DNA from: Clostridium akagii DSM 12554
Lineage (GTDB): Bacteria; Bacillota; Clostridia; Clostridiales; Clostridiaceae
Assembly (NCBI RefSeq): GCF_000686725.1
Contig: NZ_KK366008.1
Span: forward strand, 200,074 to 264,073
DNA: 64,000 nucleotides
Direction of reading: 5' to 3'
In this document: positions 44,271-52,020 of the stretch, one piece after another
How the letters are laid out: the number at the start of each line of letters is the position of its first letter
Numbering within the stretch: position 1 is the stretch's first letter
Position numbers and translations under genes: made by a program
Notes under the pieces: generated by a model
Databases searched by the model: none
Seen by the model: only the letters and a program-made list of their open reading frames with translations
Told to the model about the DNA's origin: nothing

Positions 44271-45578
44271 TTACTTACTGTCCTTTGGATAAAATCTTTT
44301 TAAAAACCTTAATATCGAATCCTTACTTTTATATAATATCAATAGCATCTTCCACCCTCTAGATTTATATATACTCTTAAGTTCTGATCTAAGATTCATA
44401 ATTTCATCTTGTAAACAACTAATTTTATTCTCAAAATTATCACTTTTATTGTGCAAATCATAAATTTCATTTTTTGAGTTATCTACTTGCTTTTCTAAGT
44501 CATTAATTTTATTTTGTTTGTTCTGTAACCCCTCATTTAAACTAACTACTTCCTCAACTAAATCCTGATTTTTTAAATGTAAATCACCTATTTGAGCTTG
44601 TAAAAAATTAATTTGATGATTTGTTTGGAGTGACTGGTCCGATATATTTTTATTACTAGCTATACTTGTATTACTCTTTGGAATATTTTCTTCAATATTT
44701 TTAACATGGGTGCTTAATGTATTTTTATCTTTAATAATTAGATTTGAATAATCTAGCTTATTACCTAACATTTCTTCAGACAATCTAATGACATCTTCTA
44801 AAGAATTAAACAAATATCTTTCCAAACCTCTATCCTCAAGAAAACATCGTGATTTGTCTTGATCCATTAATATAAATGGTACATTATGAATATAAGAAAA
44901 TATTGATCCATGTAAAGAACAAGTAATTATATACTTCAATTTCCCAATAATAGTGAATATTTCCATAGGTGTCATTATAGGTAATAAGCTTGCATTTCTA
45001 ATTCTTTTACTTAAACTATACATATATTCATAATCATTATTATAATGAGTTATAGGAATAAAATATACATTATATGACAAAGATGATATCCAATTTATAA
45101 ATAAGTTTTCTTCTTCCTCAGAAAAAAACTTAGGAATAAGATGAATTCCTATAGATGCACCTTCTATTTTAACAGGACATTCATTCAAATCCTCTAAAAG
45201 CATTGTAGTACAGGGAACTACAAATGATTCTTTTTTTATATATGCTGCCTTTTTCTTATCCCCACTACTTCTAAATGATAAATATTTGTAGTCGTTTAAA
45301 TATTCTAGGTCTGTTGGGCTATCGACAATACCCATAGAGTTTAAAATATTATGCCCTCTAACTTTAAATTTATCATAGTAAAAATCATGATCTTTGCGTA
45401 TTAGATGACCCCCACCTATTATAATACTATCATATAATTCCGGATTAAAATTACCAGGTACAAGTTCATCAAAGTCTACATTTAAATCCTTCATTATTTT
45501 TCTCAAACTAAGTCCAATTGCTACATCTCCAGTGTTTCCACTAATATTATCATAAAGTATACCTATATTTTTTTTCAA
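44271..45578 (-). CDS. Polysaccharide pyruvyl transferase family protein with coiled-coil tail
   Basis: Residues 1-300 form a pyruvyl-transferase (PF04230-type) domain: IGILYDNISGNTGDVAIGLS, ELYDSIIIGGGHLIRKDHDF, ISSLSYNVYFIPITHYNNDY, YIITCSLHGSIFSYIHNVPF (the conserved SxHGxIFA-like region). The residues from about 315 to 410 are a long coiled coil (INFLQAQIGDLHLKNQDLVE and further heptads), ending in an amphipathic, basic helix SRGWKMLLILYKSKDSILRF. The family ketal-links pyruvate to sugars. The added coiled coil and membrane-seeking helix resemble chain-length rulers such as WbdD, which is only an analogy. The start is TTG 45578 with AGGAG 9 nt upstream. Confidence 0.82.
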   Translation of the reverse strand: MKKNIGILYDNISGNTGDVAIGLSLRKIMKDLNVDFDELVPGNFNPELYDSIIIGGGHLIRKDHDFYYDKFKVRGHNILNSMGIVDSPTDLEYLNDYKYLSFRSSGDKKKAAYIKKESFVVPCTTMLLEDLNECPVKIEGASIGIHLIPKFFSEEEENLFINWISSLSYNVYFIPITHYNNDYEYMYSLSKRIRNASLLPIMTPMEIFTIIGKLKYIITCSLHGSIFSYIHNVPFILMDQDKSRCFLEDRGLERYLFNSLEDVIRLSEEMLGNKLDYSNLIIKDKNTLSTHVKNIEENIPKSNTSIASNKNISDQSLQTNHQINFLQAQIGDLHLKNQDLVEEVVSLNEGLQNKQNKINDLEKQVDNSKNEIYDLHNKSDNFENKISCLQDEIMNLRSELKSIYKSRGWKMLLILYKSKDSILRFLKRFYPKDSK

Positions 45579-45958
45579 CTTTTTTCACTCCTATAATTGT
45601 TTTATAAATCCATTTAAGTTTCTATATTAATATATCTTTCACAATTTATTAAACCATGTTTCATATTCATTCTTAGTTTAACATTAAAATGTTATAATTT
45701 TATGACATTTTAATTAATGTTCTAATCTATTTTAAGTTGCTGACAACTTTTTAATATATATGTACCGATATCGTTCTTAAATGGAAAAATTTCAAAGTTA
45801 TAATATATTCTCATCAAAAATTTATGTATCATACATTTAACATAGAAGTTCTACAATTTTATTGCATTTGCTTATTTAATAAACTATAATAAATATTGTT
45901 TTTAGCCACATTATAATTAGACTAAAAATATATTAATGAAAGAAGGTGTTATGTAAAG
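45579..45958. other. 380-bp gene-free divergent region
   Basis: No gene is visible. It contains the decarboxylase promoter (45862-45890). The rest is AT-rich with short imperfect palindromes, for example around 45680-45710 (AACATTAAAATGTT), and may carry the promoter of the pyruvyltransferase gene, which I could not place. Confidence 0.6.
45862..45890 (+). promoter_or_regulatory. Promoter of the Orn/Lys/Arg decarboxylase gene
   Basis: TTGCAT (45862-45867) and TATAAT (45885-45890) are 17 bp apart, giving a leader of about 60 nt. Confidence 0.7.
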
Positions 45959-47425
45959 GTGTATAAACTTAATCAAGATGAAACTCCTCTTTTTAATGCT
46001 CTTATGGAGTATGTAAATCGAAACACAATTCCATTCCATGTTCCTGGTCATAAAAAGGGCCAAGGTGCAGATGAAGAATTCAAAAAATTCATGGGTGAAA
46101 ACCCTTTTAAAATTGATGTAACAGTTTTCAAGTTAGTGGACAGTCTTCATCATCCTACAGGACCAATAAAAAAAGCTCAAGAACTTGCATCTGATGCCTA
46201 TGGTGCAAAGGCTTCATTTTTTTCAATACATGGAACCTCAGGTGCCATAGAAGCTATGATTTTATCAGTTGTCAGCGATAACGACAAAATATTAATACCA
46301 AGAAATGTTCATAAATCTGTTACGGGTGGTATTATTTTAAGCGGTGCCGTACCTGTATACATGCAACCTGAACTTGATAAAAAAATAGGAATAGCTCATG
46401 GCGTAACTCCTGAAACTGTTGAGAACACACTAAAGGAAAACCCCGATGCCAAAGCAGTACTTATAATTAATCCTACTTATTACGGTACAGCAACTGATAT
46501 TAAAAAAATCGCAGAAATTGTGCACAGATATAATATTCCTTTAATAGTTGATGAAGCTCATGGTCCACATCTTGGTTTTAATGATAGATTACCAATGTCC
46601 TCCATTGATGCTGGTGCAGACATGTGTGCCCAAAGCACTCATAAGATTATAGGTGCACTAACTCAATGTTCACTACTTCATGTATGTTCAGACAGAATAG
46701 ACATGAACAAGGTGCAACAAACCTTGAATATTTTACAAACAACCTCACCTTCTTATATTTTAATGGCATCTCTTGATTGTGCCAGAAGACAAATAGCCCT
46801 TCATGGCAAAGAGCTTTTAGATTACACTATTGATCTTTGCAATTATGCTAGAGATGAGATAAATAAGATACCTGGTTTCTATTGTTTTGGAGCGGAAGTA
46901 CTAAATAACAAAGGCGTAATTTCTTATGATCCAACGAAAGTAACAATTACATGTAGAGATCTTGGAATTACAGGTTATGATTTAGATATGATGCTTGCAG
47001 ATGAATACCATATTCAAATGGAACTTTCTGATTTATATAATGTTCTAATTGTTGGAACATTCGGGGATAAAAAAGAAGACATTGAATATCTTCTTAGTGT
47101 TTTAAAGAAAATAAGTGCTAAGTATTATGGAACAGGGGATAAAAAGTCTGACTTTATTGATATACCACCTATTCCAGAACAAATACTTATTCCAAGAAAA
47201 GCTTTTTATGGCAATAAATATTCAGTTCCAATTGAGGATAGTGTGGGAATGATTAGTGGAGAATTCTTAATGGCATATCCACCTGGAATTCCAGTACTTT
47301 GCCCTGGCGAAAAAATAACTATAGAAATCGTGAAATATATTCAAAAGTTAAAGTCCATCGGACTTTATGTTCAAGGTACAGAAGATCCAAGAGTTGAAAA
47401 TATAAAAGTTGTGCAAAACAATTAG
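45959..47425 (+). CDS. Orn/Lys/Arg decarboxylase (PLP fold type I)
   Basis: This 488-residue enzyme belongs to the short (SpeA/CadA-like, Bacillus YaaO/SpeA) group of basic amino-acid decarboxylases. FHVPGHKKGQG near the N-terminus, FFSIHGTSGAIEAMI (PLP phosphate contact), VDEAHGPHLGF with D198 and H201, and STHKIIGALTQCSLLHV with the Schiff-base K229 are the expected motifs. It makes agmatine, cadaverine or putrescine; the substrate cannot be read from the sequence. The start is GTG 45959 with AAGAAGGTG 10 nt upstream; a nearby ATG at 45951 is followed by a stop. It has its own promoter and terminator. Confidence 0.9.
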   Translation: MYKLNQDETPLFNALMEYVNRNTIPFHVPGHKKGQGADEEFKKFMGENPFKIDVTVFKLVDSLHHPTGPIKKAQELASDAYGAKASFFSIHGTSGAIEAMILSVVSDNDKILIPRNVHKSVTGGIILSGAVPVYMQPELDKKIGIAHGVTPETVENTLKENPDAKAVLIINPTYYGTATDIKKIAEIVHRYNIPLIVDEAHGPHLGFNDRLPMSSIDAGADMCAQSTHKIIGALTQCSLLHVCSDRIDMNKVQQTLNILQTTSPSYILMASLDCARRQIALHGKELLDYTIDLCNYARDEINKIPGFYCFGAEVLNNKGVISYDPTKVTITCRDLGITGYDLDMMLADEYHIQMELSDLYNVLIVGTFGDKKEDIEYLLSVLKKISAKYYGTGDKKSDFIDIPPIPEQILIPRKAFYGNKYSVPIEDSVGMISGEFLMAYPPGIPVLCPGEKITIEIVKYIQKLKSIGLYVQGTEDPRVENIKVVQNN

Positions 47426-47440
47426 ATTGTAAAAAACTTT

Positions 47441-47484
47441 TGGGATGTAAGTATATTTATTTAAACAAATATACCTACATCCCA
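47441..47484. terminator. Bidirectional terminator between decarboxylase and protease genes
   Basis: The arms 47441-47458 and 47467-47484 pair over 18 bp (TGGGATGTA core) with one mismatch, with T-rich sequence on both sides. Confidence 0.8.
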
Positions 47485-47529
47485 GTTTTATAAATTTTTC
47501 CTCTTCATCCTAAAAATCTTTCTTACCTT

Positions 47530-50500
47530 TTAATTCTTTATTACCGGAGCTTTTTTTCCAACCACCACAGTTATTTTTTTTACAAGTGAAATTCCAAATT
47601 CATCCTTAACTTCAATAGTAATAACGTCATTGTTTTTCACCTTCACCCTGTAACTAAAATATTGCAGTCCTCCAGCGCCAAGCTCCGAATCTAAATTAGA
47701 GCTTAATATTTCATTTCCATTTATATAGAGGAAATATCCATAGGTGTTATCAGCAACTGAACCAGCCAAATCCACATAACTTTTGTCTGTATATATTTTC
47801 CCATCTGGTCCCATTTGAGGTTTTGTCAGTGTAAGCTTTGGTGCATAGGAATCATATACTACATCGTAAGCATAATTACTCACTACAGTTCCATCGGTAT
47901 CCTCTGCATATACTAAAAATTTATTTGTTCCTTGGCTTAATTTGAATGCTTTTGCGAATGTTAAATCTTTATTAACAGTAACATCTTCCCCATTAATTTG
48001 AAAAATCTTAGGTTTATGATTAACAGTTCCATTAATTATCAGAGTATTATTTTTAGCATCCTCTGCTGATAGTACATCATAACCATGTAAATTATTAAAA
48101 CTTATATTTAGTGGTTCATTTTGTATATTTGCAATTATGTGAAATCTTTTACTATTACTATTGTTTACGCTGTCCACTGCTTCTATTGTCAGTGTTGTAT
48201 TACCTGAAACTGGTAATGTATATTTAAAATCCCCTGTATTCTCGTTAAATTCCTCACTGCTAAGGGGTGTTCCATTTATAATAACCTTATTATTGTCAGA
48301 AATACTTTCAAATTCAGCTTTACCATACAAAACAATATTTTTTTCATTAGTTGAAATACTGTTATTTGAGTCAAAACTTGGGCTTGTTATATTTATAGTA
48401 GGATTTTTTGTCTGAAGTATAACTTTATAACTACTATTTTCATCTAATAAATTGCCTTTTTTATCATAAGCCTCAATATCTATAACATTCTTTCCTTCTC
48501 GTAATTTAACAGCTACGGTAAATGATTTTTTATTTATCTTTGCTTTTATTCCATTTATCTTTAAATTTTCAACTTTACTGCTAACTATTCCCTGGATACT
48601 GAATTTACCATTGTTATCTAATGATGTTTTGCCAATAACTTCACCATCATGTACATTTTGGAGTATTACTGGTGTATCTACTGCAATACTTTCACTACCT
48701 ACATTCCCAGCATAATCTGCTGTTCCTACTTCTACGTCATTTGTATTACCCTTTTCTAAATTAATGCTACAGCTATATGTCTCGGATTTACTATCATATT
48801 GTATTGGTGAGACGCTACTATCAACCTGATTACCATTTACCATTACTACATTTGAATCCGTATTTATTCCAACCCCTTTGTCTTTTTCTTTCCAGGTTAA
48901 TTTATATGGTGAATTTATATCAGTAGTTGTCTTAGATGTTATCTTTATCTTTGGAGCCATGGTATCAATTTTTATAGGCATATATGTTACTTGTTTAGTA
49001 GCATCAGGCAAATCAACTGTTGTTATAAATTTATAATAGTAGTCTCCATCCTCAGCTGTTTCCATAGACCCAGTTTTAGCATTGTAAAGTTTACCATCCC
49101 ATTGTCCATTACTGTACTTATTGGCACCCCCATCTCCATTTTGATTATCTATTAAGTCTTTTACTAGTTTGTTATCCGAAGATAACTGCCTTAATACTTT
49201 TTCACTTCCATTATCTTTATTAACTATTTGTACTTCCATTGTCCTTGCATCTCTTAGAAAACTTAGCTCAGGCACTACTACATCTTCATTTCCATCTCCA
49301 TCTGGTGAAAACGCTATTTTATTAGAATCTATTGTTCCATTTGTTATTACTCCTAAGTAATTTTCACTGCCAAATACATTGCTGATGAGTCCTTCTTCGC
49401 CCAAAACAGTATTTTCATTCCAAAGCGGTTGGTCAAGTATGCTTGGTTTTGAATAATCACCATAAAATCCGAGATAAGGTACATTTAACGAAGGTACCTT
49501 GCTATTATCACTATTAAATTTCACATACCCCTCAACAAATTGTCCCTCTTTGAAACTCTGCGGAAGTTCAATTTGAACTGTGACTTTTGCCTGGCCATTT
49601 GCTGGAACTACAATGGTATTTGAACTAAATTTCATCTGAGAAGTATCAATGTTATAGTCGGAAAAATGTCCTGCAGAATCAGTTATTTTTTCGGATAAAA
49701 TTCCTCCATTTGCAAGAGTGTACTTAGCATCAGTGTTCCCGTAGTTCTTTAGATTTAGGTTAAAAGTAGTACTACTCCCTATTTCTTTTAAAGCAACATC
49801 AGCCTCACCGTTATCATCGGTTGCAATTACATTATTATTTATTGCATCTTCAACTTGAATAAGACCTGCTCCTTGTCTTCTTGGAGAATACGGCACCGAC
49901 TGATTATTTTTATCCATCAATATTTCTGAAGTGTTAATAGCTGTGTTTTTTATCAGTTTTATCAAATCCCTGCCCGTAGCACTTACTCCTTTGGCCTTTT
50001 CACCCTGTAAAATTAGAGCTTCAGAACCAGCGACATTTGGTGATGCCATGGAAGTTCCACTCATAGTTGTATATTTATTATTATTTTGCGTTGAATAAAT
50101 ATTCCCACCTGGCGCAGAAATTTCTGGTTTAAAACCTAAACTTGGAGTTGGCCCCCAGGAAGTAAAAGGTGACATATCATTTGACAAGCTATTATCAATG
50201 GAAATTTGACTTCCATCAATGTTTATGCTTAAATTACTAGCTATTAGATTTTTAAGTTTTACTCCATCCGCATTTCCTATCCCAATGGATGGTATAGTAA
50301 TAGATGCATCCACCCCCATGGATAAGGGATCATTACTACCACCGCTAGCAATATCTTTATCGTATATAATTGCTCCTGCTGCATTAGCATTCTCTGCTGC
50401 AAGTATCTTTTGCGAAAAAGTCAACCCACCTCCTCTTTCTATTAATGCTATTTTCCCTGTAACATCTTTTCCTATAAAATCCGAAGTTGCTCCCAAATTA

Positions 50501-51831
50501 CAATCAACTACAGCGTGGGTTGATTTAAGACTTTCTTCTGGAACACCACTACCGTTTGCATATGCTAAGGTTCCACTTCCATTATTAGACACATAGTCTA
50601 ACTTTTTTACTATCCTTTTAGTATTTTCATAAGAAGCAACTGTAAGGGCATCATCTGCAACACCAGGGGTTCCTACTGTTCCTGTATCGACCTGATTTAA
50701 TAGGTTTGTCTGTGGTGCATTCCACCCTGAATTTGTAGATGATATAGCTGAATTGCCCGCTGAAACTACAACTAATGTACCTTTATCTGTTGCATTTTTT
50801 ATTGCCTTTTGGTCAGGATCATTTGGATCTTCAAAGCCTGAAACTGATCCTAAACTCATATTAATTATATCTGCATGGTGTAATACAGAATCCTCAATGG
50901 CGGCAATCAAATCATCATCATATGCTGACTCCTGGTTTCCAGGATTATTAGAAAATACCTTCATTGCTAAAAGCTGTGCCTCTGGTGCAATTCCTTGCAC
51001 TGCTTTAAATGAAGCCGAATCCTGATCACTTCCATTTGCGGCTACGATTCCTGCCACATGCATTCCATGTTGCTCTGTTTTATTGTCATCTATTACACTT
51101 TGATTTTCATCAGCAAAATTATAGCCATATGGAACTTTATCCGTAAAGAATTTTCCCTTTCCTCCTAGTTTTGAAACATTTAAAGCATTAAGCTTATCCT
51201 TAGAGGGATTACTTATTTTCATATCTTTATGGGTGTAATCTATACCTGTATCTATTATGGATACAACCATGCCTTCGCCCTTATATCCCGTGTTTTTCCA
51301 TTCATTGTAAACTTGAGTTAAATTTTTAGCAAAATACATATCTGGATGATATACTTTTGCCTCTGTAACACTTTGAACTCCTGCCATTTGTCTAATTGTA
51401 TTAATGTCAGTTCTCTTTACATCTGCACTAAATCCATTTACAAGATATCCAAAATTTTTTTTGATTTTTGCTCCAGACAATGCTTGTACACTTTGAACCA
51501 CACTTTGTTGTGAGTCTTTTACTTGGGTTATACTTTTAGCAGAATTTTCAGCTGCCGGCTTGTCTGCAAGTTGAACAATAATTCTTACGCTGCCACTAGT
51601 ACTATTGTTATCCAGAGGTGCATTTTCGTTTAATGTATCATATCCTTTCACATTGTTTTTTATGGATTTCACCTTGATTTCCTTAGCTATAGCACTAACC
51701 ATCAATGCCTTTAAGTCTTTGCCATTTACATCTTCTGCCTTTACATTACCACTAAATTCCGTAACATTAAGGGATAAAAAAAATACTAATACTAAACTAA
51801 TTGATAATAGACTACTACCTCTCTTTTTCAT
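47530..51831 (-). CDS. Large secreted subtilisin-like (S8) surface protease with PA and Ig-like domains
   Basis: This 1433-residue protein has a signal peptide (about 1-32), an inhibitor-like propeptide (SVRIIVQLADKPAAENSAKS, about 80-165), and a subtilisin domain with D194 (VVSIIDTGIDYT), H255 (EQHGMHVAGIVAANG; Met replaces the usual Thr of HGTHVAG), and Ser near 594 (MSGTSMASPNVAGSEAL). A PA domain (VTGKIALIERGGGLTFSQKI, about 440-530) is inserted between His and Ser. After it come an Fn3-like domain (about 680-790), a calcium-type SPDGDGNEDVVVPELSF segment and several Ig-like domains (about 960-1430). This is the cell-envelope proteinase/C5a-peptidase layout. No LPxTG anchor is visible. 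It has its own promoter and AAAGGGGG ribosome site. Confidence 0.9.
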   Translation of the reverse strand: MKKRGSSLLSISLVLVFFLSLNVTEFSGNVKAEDVNGKDLKALMVSAIAKEIKVKSIKNNVKGYDTLNENAPLDNNSTSGSVRIIVQLADKPAAENSAKSITQVKDSQQSVVQSVQALSGAKIKKNFGYLVNGFSADVKRTDINTIRQMAGVQSVTEAKVYHPDMYFAKNLTQVYNEWKNTGYKGEGMVVSIIDTGIDYTHKDMKISNPSKDKLNALNVSKLGGKGKFFTDKVPYGYNFADENQSVIDDNKTEQHGMHVAGIVAANGSDQDSASFKAVQGIAPEAQLLAMKVFSNNPGNQESAYDDDLIAAIEDSVLHHADIINMSLGSVSGFEDPNDPDQKAIKNATDKGTLVVVSAGNSAISSTNSGWNAPQTNLLNQVDTGTVGTPGVADDALTVASYENTKRIVKKLDYVSNNGSGTLAYANGSGVPEESLKSTHAVVDCNLGATSDFIGKDVTGKIALIERGGGLTFSQKILAAENANAAGAIIYDKDIASGGSNDPLSMGVDASITIPSIGIGNADGVKLKNLIASNLSINIDGSQISIDNSLSNDMSPFTSWGPTPSLGFKPEISAPGGNIYSTQNNNKYTTMSGTSMASPNVAGSEALILQGEKAKGVSATGRDLIKLIKNTAINTSEILMDKNNQSVPYSPRRQGAGLIQVEDAINNNVIATDDNGEADVALKEIGSSTTFNLNLKNYGNTDAKYTLANGGILSEKITDSAGHFSDYNIDTSQMKFSSNTIVVPANGQAKVTVQIELPQSFKEGQFVEGYVKFNSDNSKVPSLNVPYLGFYGDYSKPSILDQPLWNENTVLGEEGLISNVFGSENYLGVITNGTIDSNKIAFSPDGDGNEDVVVPELSFLRDARTMEVQIVNKDNGSEKVLRQLSSDNKLVKDLIDNQNGDGGANKYSNGQWDGKLYNAKTGSMETAEDGDYYYKFITTVDLPDATKQVTYMPIKIDTMAPKIKITSKTTTDINSPYKLTWKEKDKGVGINTDSNVVMVNGNQVDSSVSPIQYDSKSETYSCSINLEKGNTNDVEVGTADYAGNVGSESIAVDTPVILQNVHDGEVIGKTSLDNNGKFSIQGIVSSKVENLKINGIKAKINKKSFTVAVKLREGKNVIDIEAYDKKGNLLDENSSYKVILQTKNPTINITSPSFDSNNSISTNEKNIVLYGKAEFESISDNNKVIINGTPLSSEEFNENTGDFKYTLPVSGNTTLTIEAVDSVNNSNSKRFHIIANIQNEPLNISFNNLHGYDVLSAEDAKNNTLIINGTVNHKPKIFQINGEDVTVNKDLTFAKAFKLSQGTNKFLVYAEDTDGTVVSNYAYDVVYDSYAPKLTLTKPQMGPDGKIYTDKSYVDLAGSVADNTYGYFLYINGNEILSSNLDSELGAGGLQYFSYRVKVKNNDVITIEVKDEFGISLVKKITVVVGKKAPVIKN

Positions 51832-51875
51832 AATGTTCCCCCTTTAAATAATTAAATCCTATTGTTTTTCTTAAT

Positions 51876-51904
51876 ATTCTACTACCATTTTATAGTAAAA
51901 ACAA
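51876..51904 (-). promoter_or_regulatory. Promoter of the S8 protease gene
   Basis: Minus-strand TTGTTT (51899-51904) and TAGAAT (51876-51881) are 17 bp apart, 45 nt before the ATG. Confidence 0.6.
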
Positions 51905-51944
51905 CTTATATTTTGATTATTTGTTAATATGCTTAGATATTCGC

Positions 51945-51993
51945 AAAAAAAAGATGACTTCTATAAAATATAGAAATCATCCTGCGGTACCAC
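51945..51993 (-). terminator. T-box-like 3' module with terminator after mutS2
   Basis: On the minus strand GTGGTACCGCAGG (51981-51993) is followed at once by a hairpin (TATAGAAATCATC with its complement, 51953-51981) and eight U (51945-51952). This is the order of a T-box antiterminator sequence and terminator. The mutS2 stop lies only 27 nt upstream, so no specifier stem can be present. It can work as the mutS2 terminator; whether it is a T-box remnant is an inference. Confidence 0.65.
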
Positions 51994-52020
51994 AAATTAT
52001 TTTAAGTTTAAGTTCAACTC

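Noticed and set aside
45640-45850. Riboswitch-like structure ahead of the decarboxylase
   Set aside because: The promoter lies at 45862-45890, so this sequence would not be in the transcript, and only weak AT-rich palindromes are present.
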